Shown one piece after another: positions 17,638 through 26,956 of a stretch of 64,000 nt of DNA; the first letter of the stretch is position 1; every line of letters starts with the position of its first letter. The stretch covers positions 62,001-126,000 of the forward strand of contig NZ_SNUA01000002.1 of NCBI RefSeq assembly GCF_004360225.1. The letters are read 5' to 3'. The notes beneath the pieces were generated by a model. It was not told the DNA's origin and searched no databases. It saw only the letters and a program-made list of their open reading frames with translations. The stretch comes from Alcanivorax sp. 24. Its GTDB lineage: Bacteria > Pseudomonadota > Gammaproteobacteria > Pseudomonadales > Alcanivoracaceae. The translations under genes were made by a program, and so were the position numbers.

Positions 17638-18870
17638 TCAGGCCTGGCGCCGGTCTTCCAGTAGTGGCGCTGGCGGATGTTCGCAGGGCAATTTCATGCC
17701 GATGGCTTCTTCCAGTTGCGGTAGCAGAAAGGCATCGTCCTCGCAGGCGAAACTGATCGACACACCGCTGGCGCCGGCACGGCCGGTACGGCCGATGCGG
17801 TGGACATAGTCCTCGGGATCTTCCGGCAGATTGAAGTTCACTACATGGGAGACGCCGTCAATGTGGATGCCCCGTCCGGCCACGTCGGTGGCGATCAGGA
17901 CACGGAGATCGCCGGCCCGGAAGCGTTCCAGTGTCTTCAAACGCTGATTCTGCGGCACATCACCGGAAATCATCGAGACCTTGAGCCCCTTCTTCATCAG
18001 GCGATCATTGAGCCGCCGGGTAATGTCCCGACGGTTGGCGAACACAATGACCTTTTCCATGTTCTCGCTGATGATCAGGTTGTACAGCAGATTGAATTTG
18101 TCTTCGGTGGCGGTGATGTAGACCTTTTGCTCCACGGTTTCCGTGGTCACCTGGGTCGGCTCGATCTCCACCGTTACCGGTTCCTCGGTCCAGCGCTGGG
18201 CCAGCGCCATGACGTCCTCATTGAAAGTGGCGGAAAACAACAGGGTCTGGCGGTAGCGGTTCGGCGGCGTCATTCGCACGATGCGTTTGACGTCTGGAAT
18301 GAAACCCATGTCCAGCATCCGGTCTGCTTCATCCAGTACCAGCGATTCCACCCGGTCCAGCCACAGGTCACGGCGCTTGGCGAAATCCAGCAGGCGGCCG
18401 GGCGTGGCCACGAGGACGTCAATCAGGCGGGTTTGCAGGCGTTCCTGTTGCCGGTTGAAGTTCATGCCACCGACCACGCTCATTACCTGCAGATCGGTAT
18501 GGCGGGCCAGTTGCAGCGCGTCTTTCTCGATCTGCATCGCCAGTTCCCGGGTTGGCGCCACGATCAGGGCGCGCGGTTCTCCGGCGTAGCGGGGCACGGT
18601 CAGCGGGTGCCGCAACAAGTCGTTGATCACGGTGATCAGAAACGCGGCGGTCTTGCCGGTGCCGGTCTGGGCCCGCCCGATGGCGTCCGCGCCGGCCAGA
18701 GTGTGGCGCAGGACTTCCGCCTGGATAGGCGTGCAATACTGGAAGCCCGCTTCGGCGATGCCGCGCATCAAAGGCAGTTCCAGATCGAAGTCATGGAAGC
18801 GGACCTCGCCCTCTTTCTCCGGTACCTGGAACTGGTCCAGATTCCAATCGCTTGTTTTGTCTTGTCGCAT
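17638..18870 (-). CDS. rhlB: ATP-dependent RNA helicase RhlB
   Basis: This 410-residue DEAD-box helicase has the Q motif region ([19 protein letters not shown] then CTPIQ), motif I AQTGTGKT, motif [15 protein letters not shown], motif III FSATF and motif [12 protein letters not shown]. The N-terminal lead and the ending ([20 protein letters not shown]) are those of RhlB rather than RhlE or SrmB. It unwinds RNA, typically for RNase E-dependent decay. The start may be ATG 18870 or the GTG just before it; neither has a strong ribosome binding site. Confidence 0.9.
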   Translation of the reverse strand: MRQDKTSDWNLDQFQVPEKEGEVRFHDFDLELPLMRGIAEAGFQYCTPIQAEVLRHTLAGADAIGRAQTGTGKTAAFLITVINDLLRHPLTVPRYAGEPRALIVAPTRELAMQIEKDALQLARHTDLQVMSVVGGMNFNRQQERLQTRLIDVLVATPGRLLDFAKRRDLWLDRVESLVLDEADRMLDMGFIPDVKRIVRMTPPNRYRQTLLFSATFNEDVMALAQRWTEEPVTVEIEPTQVTTETVEQKVYITATEDKFNLLYNLIISENMEKVIVFANRRDITRRLNDRLMKKGLKVSMISGDVPQNQRLKTLERFRAGDLRVLIATDVAGRGIHIDGVSHVVNFNLPEDPEDYVHRIGRTGRAGASGVSISFACEDDAFLLPQLEEAIGMKLPCEHPPAPLLEDRRQA

Positions 18871-19005
18871 CACGTTGCTCGGATAGCTATCGCCGTCGGG
18901 TGGAAAGCACGGGCCATCGCGGAAGAAGCGGCCGGATCAGGGAAACATCGGCCTGTGCCCATGCAGTCATTCATAGTAGTGAAAGGGCCCCCCGGGGAAC
19001 AATCG

Positions 19006-19587
19006 TCAGTGGAATACCAGCAGGCGATTGTTGGCGGGCATGGCGTGGTCAGCCAATAAAACACGTCCGTGGCGTGCAAACAAGGCCGTCACCCACTCCT
19101 GGTCACGAATTCCCATGCTCAGGGCCTGGCTCTTGAGGTGCAGATCGAAGCGGCGATTGCTGTCGCTGGTGTAGTGCCCCTGGTAGTTGAACGGACCGTA
19201 GATGTAGACGCGCGCTTGCGGTGTCAGGTGCTGGCAAAGGCGCTGCACACATCTTTCCACCAAAGGCCGGGACAGGATGTGGAAGGTGTTGGCGGTATAG
19301 ATATGACGGAAGCGCTGTTCCGGCCAGCGGCCTTGTACTCGCAAGATCATGGCCGCTTGCAACGAAGGGGAGGGGTGGGCTTCCAGCCAGCGGTTCAGAC
19401 CGGTCATGTTCTCCGGTTGTTCACTGGGATGCCAGCGGACGTCCGGAAACCGGGGTGCCATCCAGACGGCGTGCTGGCCGGTGCCGGAGCCGATCTCCAG
19501 CAGGTCGCCGTGGTCCAGATAACCGGCCAGCACCTCGGCGATGGGGCCTTTGTTATTCTCGGCGGCTTGGGAAAACGGTCTTTGCAT
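19006..19587 (-). CDS. DUF938 SAM-dependent methyltransferase
   Basis: This 193-residue class I methyltransferase-like protein has SAM motif I LLEIGSGTGQHAVWMA (about 29-44), the acidic WHPSEQPEN segment, and IYTANTFHILS, typical of the DUF938 family (human METTL26-like). The C-terminal ANNRLLVFH is also conserved. The acceptor is unknown. The gene ends 135 bases upstream of the rhlB start, so it could be part of the same transcript. Confidence 0.88.
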   Translation of the reverse strand: MQRPFSQAAENNKGPIAEVLAGYLDHGDLLEIGSGTGQHAVWMAPRFPDVRWHPSEQPENMTGLNRWLEAHPSPSLQAAMILRVQGRWPEQRFRHIYTANTFHILSRPLVERCVQRLCQHLTPQARVYIYGPFNYQGHYTSDSNRRFDLHLKSQALSMGIRDQEWVTALFARHGRVLLADHAMPANNRLLVFH

Positions 19588-19669
19588 AGGGTGTCCGGTC
19601 GTGGTGGGATCGTCCCTGTCTTCGGGCTGCCGCCGCCACGACCGGTGTGGCGGGTAGGGCGAAAAGGCC

Positions 19670-20506
19670 CTAGCGCCGCATCAGTTTCTGGCCGGCCACC
19701 ATCAGACGCTGGTAGCTGGTCGGCAGCAGCCGCTGCATACCGTCAATAGCCAGGGCGTCGGAGCCGATCAATACCCGGCGTTTGTTTGCCCGCACGCCCT
19801 TGAGGATGGTTGTGGCCGCGTCCTCGGGAGTGGTGCGGAACAGTTTCTCGAAATCCCGGCGGGCCTTGTCGGCATCGGTGCCGGTGATCTTTTCCATGCC
19901 GCTGCCCATGCGGGCGTTGCGGGCGATATTGGTCTTGATGCCGCCCGGATGCACGGTGGTGCAGGAGACCCCGCCATTCTCGATTTCAAGCTCCTGGCGC
20001 AGGGACTCGGTGAAGCCCCGAACCGCGAACTTGGCGGCGTTGTAGGCGGACTGGGTCGGTACACTGATCAAGCCGAAAACGCTGGAAACGTTGACGATAT
20101 GCCCTTCCCCAGCGGCCTTCATGTGCGGCAGGAAGGCCTTGGTGCCATACACCACGCCCCAGAAATTGATGCCCATGAGCCATTCGAAGTCCTCATAGCT
20201 CATTTCATCCACGGACGCGCCCAGAGCGACGCCTGCATTATTGATGACCAGATGAACGGCGTCAAAGTGGGCCATCACGTCGTCGGCAAAGGCATAGACC
20301 GCGCCCCGGTCGGCGACGTCGAACACTTTGGAGATGACGCGCTCCGAATCCAGATCAAGCGCTTCGACGGTCTCCCTCAGGCCCGCCTCGTTGACGTCGG
20401 AGAGCGCCAGTTTGGCGCCCTGGGCGGCCAGTTGCCCGGCCAATGCGCGGCCGATGCCGGAGCCGGCGCCGGTGATTACCGCGACCTTGTCCTTGAAACT
20501 TTTCAT
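19670..20506 (-). CDS. short-chain dehydrogenase/reductase
   Basis: This 278-residue SDR has the NAD(P)-binding TGAGSGIG motif (about 12-19), NNAG (about 89-92), catalytic Ser in NVSS and YNAAK (Tyr and Lys). The Asp of LSDVN at the end of strand 2 favours NAD over NADP. The substrate is unknown; the C-terminal extension (ILKGVRANKRRVLIGSDALA) is common in hydrocarbon degraders' acetoin/alcohol dehydrogenase-like SDRs. ATG 20506 was preferred to the start five codons upstream because GGGGA lies at the right distance from it. Confidence 0.9.
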   Translation of the reverse strand: MKSFKDKVAVITGAGSGIGRALAGQLAAQGAKLALSDVNEAGLRETVEALDLDSERVISKVFDVADRGAVYAFADDVMAHFDAVHLVINNAGVALGASVDEMSYEDFEWLMGINFWGVVYGTKAFLPHMKAAGEGHIVNVSSVFGLISVPTQSAYNAAKFAVRGFTESLRQELEIENGGVSCTTVHPGGIKTNIARNARMGSGMEKITGTDADKARRDFEKLFRTTPEDAATTILKGVRANKRRVLIGSDALAIDGMQRLLPTSYQRLMVAGQKLMRR

Positions 20507-20884
20507 GTTGGAAATCCCCATGACTATGTGGAGCGGAGTGTACCGGCATCGACCATGCAGAACGGGCCAATTGCCGGCGAGGGACTGGCTGTGACGCCGC
20601 TGGTGGCGGGCCCTGATGTCGATTGGTGGGAGTTGGGCTGGGGCTGATTCCGCGGCCGAATATGACAGGTGGATTCTGGAATTGTTACGCTTTTGTCAAA
20701 GTGCCGCCACGGTCGACGTTTTTCGGCGGAATTTCCGCTATTACTGCGGCGCAATGTTAAAAGTGGCGGTCCAGGTGCAAGTAAATGGATATTGGGCGTC
20801 GCATTTGGGGCGAAGAACGCTAGAGGATAAATTGTAACCAGTGTTAACCTTCGCGTTTCGTACGAATAAAAGAAGCCGATCCGC
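20507..20884. other. divergent regulatory region SDR / sialidase-like
   Basis: About 380 bases without a gene, AT-richer than the surroundings near 20690-20880. It holds TTCGTACGAA (20857-20866), a perfect 10-bp palindrome just upstream of the sialidase-like start. Promoters for both divergent genes are expected here, but no convincing -35/-10 pair was found. Confidence 0.5.
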
Positions 20885-22165
20885 ATGGCCTTGAGAAGAT
20901 GGATGCATTGGGGGATGGGCGCCCTGCTGGTGGTAGCGTATCTGATGGGCTTGCCCGGGCATGCGCTGCATTCCGACCCGCCTTTTATAGCCGAACACGT
21001 TCCCGCCCACGATGTGATCGATGGGCAGTGGCAGATGCGTTTCGCCTCGGATGCGGAAACCGCGCTGGTCCACGCCGCTTCCATGGTGGAGCTGCCGGAT
21101 GGCCGCCTGCGAGCTTTCTGGTTCGCCGGTAGCCGGGAGGGCGCCCAGGATGTGGGTATTCACTCCTCGGTGTTCGATCCCGCTGCCGGTGCCTGGAGTG
21201 AAGAAACCACCGTGGTTAGCCGGGATCAGATCAGCCGGGGTTGGGGCCGCCATGTCCGCAAGCTGGGTAACGCCGTGCCGGTTCTCGACGATAACGGCCG
21301 TATGCGGCTGTTCGTGGTGGCGGTGAGCTTTGGCGGCTGGGCCGCCAGCCGGATGGTGGTGCTGGAATCCTGGGACCAGGGGGCATCCTGGCGATTCGAC
21401 CGGGCCCTGACCACCTCGCCATTCCTGAACATCAGCACGCTGGTGAAGACGCCGCCCTTGCGGTTCGCCGATGGTTCGGTGGGATTACCGGTCTACCATG
21501 AGATGATCGGCAAGTTCGGCGAGATGCTGCGTCTGGACGAAGACAACCGGATTCTGGACAAATCCCGTATCGGCCATGGCCGCAAGGCGATTCAGCCGCT
21601 GGTCCTGGTGGACAGCCCGCACCGGGCCACGGCGTTTCTCCGCAATGAGAGCGACGATCACCCGGGCATGCTCTACCGCAGTGATACCTACGACGGCGGT
21701 GCCGAATGGACACCGCTGGTCTCCTCCGGACTGCCCAATCCCAGCGCCGCTGTTGGCGGTGTGGCATTGAGCGAGGGGCATTGGTTGTTGGTGGCCAACT
21801 GTAATTCGGTGGAACGGGATGATCTGTGCATGCGTGAAACCCGCGACAGCGGCCGTACCTGGACCGACCGCATCTATTTCCACAACCGTACTTCCTGGCG
21901 TGGCGGGGACCTGGAAGAAAACCGTTTCCTCAACATGATCGGCGAGGAATTGGAAGGCACTTTCGGCGTTATCCGCAATCAGCCTTACCTGCGGCGGGTG
22001 GAACACAACAAGTGCTTCCCGCGCGGTTGTGAATTCCAATACGACTATCCCTACGTCATTCAAGCCAGCAATGGTGATCTCCATGTGCTTTATACCTGGA
22101 ATAAATCCGCCATCCGCCATGCCTGGTTGCCGGCCAGACAGCCGGGTCAAGGGGGGAGAGGGTGA
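20885..22165 (+). CDS. sialidase-family (BNR/Asp-box) protein
   Basis: This 426-residue protein has a signal peptide or N-terminal anchor (MGALLVVAYLMGLPGHA) and three Asp-box-like motifs (SWDQGASW, DTYDGGAEW, TRDSGRTW) spaced along a six-bladed propeller. It matches the sialidase/BNR-repeat superfamily. Arg residues at the start of blades (FAGSREGAQDVG, FLRNESDDHPG) fit the family, but the full sialidase Arg triad and Tyr/Glu pair cannot be verified by eye, so glycosidase activity is only likely. Its stop overlaps the next gene's start (TGATG), so the two are translationally coupled. Confidence 0.8.
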   Translation: MALRRWMHWGMGALLVVAYLMGLPGHALHSDPPFIAEHVPAHDVIDGQWQMRFASDAETALVHAASMVELPDGRLRAFWFAGSREGAQDVGIHSSVFDPAAGAWSEETTVVSRDQISRGWGRHVRKLGNAVPVLDDNGRMRLFVVAVSFGGWAASRMVVLESWDQGASWRFDRALTTSPFLNISTLVKTPPLRFADGSVGLPVYHEMIGKFGEMLRLDEDNRILDKSRIGHGRKAIQPLVLVDSPHRATAFLRNESDDHPGMLYRSDTYDGGAEWTPLVSSGLPNPSAAVGGVALSEGHWLLVANCNSVERDDLCMRETRDSGRTWTDRIYFHNRTSWRGGDLEENRFLNMIGEELEGTFGVIRNQPYLRRVEHNKCFPRGCEFQYDYPYVIQASNGDLHVLYTWNKSAIRHAWLPARQPGQGGRG

Positions 22166-22794
22166 TGCTGGTGTCCGTAGTGGTTTGTGCTTGTATTCTG
22201 GTGGCGGTGTCGCTGCGCCTGTCCAGCCACTGGCCGGTGCGCCGCCGCGCTCTGGTGGCGGCCGTGGTGCTGGTGCTGTCGCTGCTGCCGTTTCCCTATG
22301 GTCTGGCGCCCTGGGTGCTCAGTTATCTGGGAGACTTCAGTCTGACCTCTGGTATGTTGGCGTTACTGGCTGTTCTGCATCGCCTGCGCGGCCATCAGTT
22401 CCTTTCCATGGGGCAGACCCGCATGGCCTGCCTTTTGTTGGTCTTTCTGGCCTTGTGGTTCTATCCGATGAGCCTGGGCTCCAGCTACGAGGATCCTTAC
22501 GCCTGGGGGTTCGGTGATCTGATCTTCAGCTGCATGCTGCTGCTGGTGGGCGTGGTGGCCTGGCTCAGTCGTGCCTATGCCAGTTGCATCATTCTGGTGG
22601 TGGCGCAGCTGGCCTATGCCTGGCGGCTGCTGCCGTCCGATAATCTCTGGGACTATCTGATCGATCCCTGGCTGGTGTTCTGGGCCAGCGGCTGGCTGAT
22701 CCGTGATCGTCTGCTGGCGCGCCGGGCCCGTCAGCGTCTGGCGGTGAACCCGCCGGAGGCGGCCTCGCCCGAGCCGATCCGCACCGAACCCTGA
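22165..22794 (+). CDS. hypothetical multi-pass membrane protein
   Basis: This 209-residue protein has about six hydrophobic segments between residues 1 and 180 and a short polar C-terminal tail. ATG 22165 shares a base with the stop of the sialidase-like gene. I do not recognise a family. The coupling suggests it anchors, exports or otherwise serves the sialidase-like protein at the inner membrane; that is an inference from context only. Confidence 0.75.
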   Translation: MLVSVVVCACILVAVSLRLSSHWPVRRRALVAAVVLVLSLLPFPYGLAPWVLSYLGDFSLTSGMLALLAVLHRLRGHQFLSMGQTRMACLLLVFLALWFYPMSLGSSYEDPYAWGFGDLIFSCMLLLVGVVAWLSRAYASCIILVVAQLAYAWRLLPSDNLWDYLIDPWLVFWASGWLIRDRLLARRARQRLAVNPPEAASPEPIRTEP

Positions 22795-22846
22795 CGCCAC
22801 AGCCGTGGCCAGTCTATTGGTCCTGGAGGCATGAACTCGCGCTGTA

Positions 22847-22916
22847 TTCGCTGGCAAGCCAGCTTCCCACGGAAGGGAACGACGAAGCCGCCGTGGGAAG
22901 CTGGCTTGCCAGCGAA
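22847..22916. repeat. perfect 26-bp inverted REP pair
   Basis: The arm TTCGCTGGCAAGCCAGCTTC plus CCACGG (22847-22872) is repeated in perfect inverse at 22891-22916, with an 18-base loop. It uses the same REP sequence as the large arrays. Lying between convergent genes, it probably also works as a bidirectional terminator. Confidence 0.85.
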
Positions 22917-22968
22917 TCGGCGCATTGCGTATAAGCGGATCGTTACATGACCGCGGGACAACAATAGC

Positions 22969-24495
22969 TTACGAGCGGGCCCACAGCCGGCCACTGCAAT
23001 AAGCCACCCCATAACCCACCAGAAACATCAGGACATTGCCGATCAGGCCGGTGTAGTACAAATCAAAGGGCGCGCGCAGCGCCTCCGGCCACCAGCTTTG
23101 CTCCGACAGCAGCGTCCAGCCAGTGAAGATCAGGGTGCAGATCAGACCGCACCAGGCCGAGAAGGTGTTCCCGGTGCGCGTAAAGAATCCCAGCAGGTAC
23201 AGCCCGAGCATGCCGCCGCCCAGCAGCGAGACCAGGATGGTGGAGGTGTCCTGCAGGGTGCGGGTGCTGGCGCCGTTGAGCCAGAGAGCTCCGACAATCA
23301 TCAGGATCATGGTCAGTGCCGCGGCTCCGCGTGCCACCGCCAGATAGTGGCGATCCTCCTGATTCGGCCGCCAGTGGCGACGATAGAGGTCGACAACGGA
23401 AACCGTGGCCACGGCGTTGATGCTGGAATCCAGCGAACTCATCGCCGCCGCCAGCGCCGCCGCCACCACCAGCCCGGCGACACCCACCGGCAGATATTCG
23501 GTAATGAACCAGGGCACGATGGTTTCCGCTCGTGCCGTGCCGTCCAGTACCGCCTGGGACTGCGGGTCGGGGAAGTGTTGGAAAAACACCCAGAGCCCGG
23601 TACCCAGAAGCATATAGAAGGCCCACAGCGGCAGCGCCGTGAACAGATAGACCCACAGCGCGCGGCGGGCTTCGCCAAGGGAGCGGGCGGCGCAGTAGCG
23701 TTGCACCGTGTTCTGATTGCTGGCGTATTCAGTGAGCCAGTTGGTGAGGCCGATGAACAGCATCATGGTGGCGGTTTTCTCACTCAGGGACAGTGTCCAG
23801 CGCGTGGTTCGCGGACCGTCCTCCCCCCATTCCGCCAGAGCGAACTTGCCAGCCCGGCCGGCTTCGCTGAACAATTGCGTCAATCCGCCGGGCAGGGCGT
23901 CCACCACGATCCACAGGCAGAGTATGCCGCCCAGGATCAGCACCACGGTTTGCAGTACATCGGTCCAGATTACCGCGTCGATGCCGCCGACCACGGTGTA
24001 CAGCCCAACAAACAGGCCGCTGAGCACGATGGCGGTGGCTGGCGGGATCGATACCAACTGCTGGATCAGGAGCGCCAACAGCCACAGGATCATCGACACC
24101 CGTACCAGCTGGGCGATGATGAACGCCGCCGCACCGTACACCCGCAGGCTCGGTCCGAAGCGCTGTTCCAGATATTCATAGGCGCTGGTCAGATTGCCAC
24201 GGCGGAAAAACGGCAGGAAGAACCAGGCCGCCATGGCGATGGCGAAAGGCAGCGCCAGATTGGGCAGATAGCGCAGCCAGCCGGTTTTGAAGGCGTCGGC
24301 GGGGTAGGCGAGGAAGGTCACCGAACTGATCGAGGTGCCCACCAGCGAGAGACCGATGACCCAGCCGCGAAACCGGCGCCCGCCAACGAAGTACTCTTCG
24401 GTGCTGGTATTGCGTCGCGAGCAATACAGCGCGATGACTAGTACCACCAGCAGGTACAGGGCCATCACGGCCCAATCGGCGAAAGCCAGGTTCAT
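22969..24495 (-). CDS. sodium:solute symporter (SSS family)
   Basis: This 508-residue inner-membrane protein has about 13 membrane segments and the SSS signature around GLFVGLYTVVGGIDAVIWTDVLQ. The segment AAALAAAMSSLDSSINAVATV holds the Na2-site serines. Subfamily hallmarks such as STEEYFVGGRRFRGW are close to transporters of sialic acid, sugars or monocarboxylates. The convergent sialidase-like gene makes a sialic acid or sugar substrate attractive, but this is inference. It is followed upstream on the same strand by the cold-shock fusion gene, 15 bases away. Confidence 0.88.
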   Translation of the reverse strand: MNLAFADWAVMALYLLVVLVIALYCSRRNTSTEEYFVGGRRFRGWVIGLSLVGTSISSVTFLAYPADAFKTGWLRYLPNLALPFAIAMAAWFFLPFFRRGNLTSAYEYLEQRFGPSLRVYGAAAFIIAQLVRVSMILWLLALLIQQLVSIPPATAIVLSGLFVGLYTVVGGIDAVIWTDVLQTVVLILGGILCLWIVVDALPGGLTQLFSEAGRAGKFALAEWGEDGPRTTRWTLSLSEKTATMMLFIGLTNWLTEYASNQNTVQRYCAARSLGEARRALWVYLFTALPLWAFYMLLGTGLWVFFQHFPDPQSQAVLDGTARAETIVPWFITEYLPVGVAGLVVAAALAAAMSSLDSSINAVATVSVVDLYRRHWRPNQEDRHYLAVARGAAALTMILMIVGALWLNGASTRTLQDTSTILVSLLGGGMLGLYLLGFFTRTGNTFSAWCGLICTLIFTGWTLLSEQSWWPEALRAPFDLYYTGLIGNVLMFLVGYGVAYCSGRLWARS

Positions 24496-24510
24496 GGTCG
24501 GGCGGTCCGG

Positions 24511-25086
24511 TTATTGTTCGATGTACACCTGATCGGCCTGTTCGCCCCGATCGGATTGCCGTGTGGTGAAGCGCACCCGGGTTCCGGTACGCAGGCTGCG
24601 GCGTCCGCCGTTCTGTACCGCCTTGAAGTGGACGAAAATTTCTTCCTCGCCGTCGGTGAGGATGAAGCCGAAGCCTTTGTTGGGATTGAACCACTTCACT
24701 TCACCGTGGCGCATGGTGCCGCCGCCGACTCGCAGTTTCCGCCAGGGCATCAGCGGCAGCAGATACATCAGCACCGGAATCCACAGCCAGGCGGCGACAC
24801 CGAAGGCCATCTGACCATGGGCCAGCACCAGCCCCGCCAGGTGGAAAAATACCGCCAGATGCAGTGGCAGGCGGCCGGGCCCGCCAAGAGGACACACCAG
24901 GTTCACCGCGGCGGCCAGCAGCAGCCCCAGGCCAGCCTGCCGGGATAATACCGGTGACACCAAAAGATCGGTGTCATGCACCGAGAGAATCAGGGATTGC
25001 GGCGCGAAAATAAGCCAGACGCCGCACAGGGCCAGTAAAAGGGCTGCCAGCATATAAAAGGCGGCCAAAGGTTTGGAAACTTTCAT
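24511..25086 (-). CDS. membrane protein with C-terminal cold-shock domain
   Basis: This 191-residue protein has four hydrophobic segments in residues 1-115 and a cold-shock domain at about 125-190 (HGEVKWFNPNKGFGFILTD, with RNP1 KGFGFI and RNP2 IFVHF). It is about three times the length of a free CspA-type protein. The RNA/ssDNA-binding domain would face the cytoplasm, tethered to the inner membrane. Related fusions of CSD with DUF1294 membrane domains exist, but there the CSD is N-terminal; here the order is reversed. It precedes the SSS symporter on the same strand by 15 bases. Confidence 0.85.
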   Translation of the reverse strand: MKVSKPLAAFYMLAALLLALCGVWLIFAPQSLILSVHDTDLLVSPVLSRQAGLGLLLAAAVNLVCPLGGPGRLPLHLAVFFHLAGLVLAHGQMAFGVAAWLWIPVLMYLLPLMPWRKLRVGGGTMRHGEVKWFNPNKGFGFILTDGEEEIFVHFKAVQNGGRRSLRTGTRVRFTTRQSDRGEQADQVYIEQ

Positions 25087-25344
25087 GGAATGGAGGTTAC
25101 CTTATGCTCATTGGGCTCGGGACCCTCCCCGAAAAGCGGGGAGGAACGTCACGCCGGCACTACCGGCGGGCGGCCAGGGCCGATGGTTGTTTCCGCGCTT
25201 CCTCTTGTGGGGGAGCGTCGCCTCCGTGGGCAAAGAGGGGATAAAGGGTGAACCCCGGAGCAGATCGGCCTGCGTTATCATTATGATTGCCGCCGGGCCA
25301 TTGTAACCAAGGCGGCGGATAATCTCACACCCGCCAGGGCCGAA

Positions 25345-26406
25345 TTGAGCAGTAGAGGCGTTACTTTGCGGTATCCGTTTTTATCCGACAGTTTCTTTCA
25401 GGCATTGGCGCGCAGTGGCGCCACCGGTGAAGACGCCGGCTGGCTGCCTCGCCATGTGCAACTCGATGACGGTTTTATGCCGCTGTTCGAGCGCGGCGAT
25501 TCCCGTGGTGAATATGTATTCGATTACGCCTGGGCGGACGCCTATGAGCGTTACGGTTACCGCTATTACCCGAAGCTGGTCAGTGCCATTCCCTATACCC
25601 CGGTGGTGGGGCCCCGTTGGCGAGGCGACATTGATGCCGCCCGATTATGGCCGGTGGTGCGCGAGCGGGTGGAGGAAACCGGCGCTTCCGGCTGGCATGT
25701 CCTGTTTCCGGACCAGGCCGGCCGCGCGGCGTTGGCGGAGCTGCCACTGATCGAACGGCAGGCCTGCCATTTCCGCTGGTTCAACCATGGTTATGCCGAC
25801 TTTGGCGATTTCCTGGCGCGCTTCCAGTCACGCAAACGCAAGAACCTGAGACGCGAACGAGAGAAAGTCACGGCGCAGGAGATTCAGGTGGAACGCCGGC
25901 TGGGATCGACACTGAGCGCGGCGGAGTGGGCGCACTTTTACCAGTGTTACGCCAGCACCTATCTGAAACGGGGGCAGTGGCCTTATCTCACCGAGTCCTT
26001 CTTCACCGACCTGGCCGCGGCCCAGGGAGATCAGATCATGGTGGCGCTGGCCCGCCATCAGGGCGACACCGTGGCCGCCGCCTTGTACCTGTTCGATGAT
26101 CAGGCCCTGTATGGGCGTTATTGGGGCTGCCTGCGTGAATTCGATGCTCTGCACTTCGAACTTTGCTACTACCAGGGCATTGAATTCGCCATCGAGCAGG
26201 GGCTGGCGGAGTTTGATCCCGGTGTGCAGGGCGAGCACAAACTGCTGCGCGGATTTGAGCCGGTCATAACTTATTCCCTGCACTGGCTGGCGCAACCGGA
26301 GTTTCAGCGGGCGGTGGCGGACTTTTGCCGGCGTGAAGCCGAGCATGTGCGCGGTTACCGTGATGAGGCGCTGACATTGCTGCCGTTCAGGTCGGACCTT
26401 TCATGA
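25345..26406 (+). CDS. GNAT/FemAB-like (COG3146) protein
   Basis: This 353-residue protein resembles the peptidogalycan-biosynthesis/DUF482 family: YPFLSDSFFQAL at the N-terminus, then WFNHGYADFGDFLARFQSRKRKNLRRERE and YYQGIEFAIEQGLAEFDPGVQGEHKLLRGFEP, which are family signatures of the acyl- or aminoacyl-transferase double-GNAT fold. The acceptor is unknown. The start is uncertain: TTG 25345 has AGGG upstream, while TTG 25366 has GAGG at better spacing; no ATG is available. It would be cytoplasmic. Confidence 0.83.
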   Translation: MSSRGVTLRYPFLSDSFFQALARSGATGEDAGWLPRHVQLDDGFMPLFERGDSRGEYVFDYAWADAYERYGYRYYPKLVSAIPYTPVVGPRWRGDIDAARLWPVVRERVEETGASGWHVLFPDQAGRAALAELPLIERQACHFRWFNHGYADFGDFLARFQSRKRKNLRREREKVTAQEIQVERRLGSTLSAAEWAHFYQCYASTYLKRGQWPYLTESFFTDLAAAQGDQIMVALARHQGDTVAAALYLFDDQALYGRYWGCLREFDALHFELCYYQGIEFAIEQGLAEFDPGVQGEHKLLRGFEPVITYSLHWLAQPEFQRAVADFCRREAEHVRGYRDEALTLLPFRSDLS

Positions 26407-26420
26407 ATTCAGAGGTCACT

Positions 26421-26514
26421 ACGACGCCGCTGTGGGAAGCTTGCTCGCAAGCGAATGTGTCAATGCCAGAGACCGGTAATTCGCCAGCAAGCTGGTCTCC
26501 CACAGCGGCGTCGT
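26421..26514. repeat. REP pair with 17-bp inverted ends
   Basis: ACGACGCCGCTGTGGGA (26421-26437) and its inverse (26498-26514) bracket two REP arms, GCTTGCTCGCAAGCGAAT and TTCGCCAGCAAGCTGGTC. It fills the gap between the convergent GNAT-like gene and the small hypothetical gene. Confidence 0.8.
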
Positions 26515-26557
26515 GGACCGGTCCGTGGGAAGCTGCCATGGCGGTGAATACGGGCTG

Positions 26558-26923
26558 TCAGCTTTCCAAATCCCCTTGCTGCTGCATCAGCAAGGCCATG
26601 GTGATGCGATCACGGGGATCCGCCTCCGGGTGCTCCGGGTGTTTGGGGCCCAGCTCGTCGCTGACGTCCTCCAGGCTGCTGTTATCCGGCTCGTCCAGAT
26701 CCACCAGGAATTCCAGGGCGCGACCCTGAGGGTCCACCAGGGTGCCAGTGTAGGTACGCTGATCGAGCGGGCCGAGGCTGGCGAATAAAGTGCGGCCCAG
26801 GTCCAGCCCCTGGTCCGTGAACCATTGATTCAAGGCCGGGTCCAGCAGGTCCTGGCGGACTTCACGAGTGGTTTGATTAACCGCGTCACGGGTGATGCGG
26901 TGGCTTATTTTTTCCAAGTGCAT
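26558..26923 (-). CDS. conserved small hypothetical protein
   Basis: This 121-residue cytoplasmic-looking protein is acidic, with no signal peptide, membrane segment or cysteine. I do not recognise a domain. It includes an acidic C-terminal half (DLDEPDNSSLEDVSDELG). It lies 33 bases downstream of the M48 peptidase stop on the same strand, making a likely lemA-M48-hypothetical transcript. Confidence 0.65.
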   Translation of the reverse strand: MHLEKISHRITRDAVNQTTREVRQDLLDPALNQWFTDQGLDLGRTLFASLGPLDQRTYTGTLVDPQGRALEFLVDLDEPDNSSLEDVSDELGPKHPEHPEADPRDRITMALLMQQQGDLES

Positions 26924-26956
26924 TGTTTTTCCCTTGGCATCCGCATTGGCGGAAAG

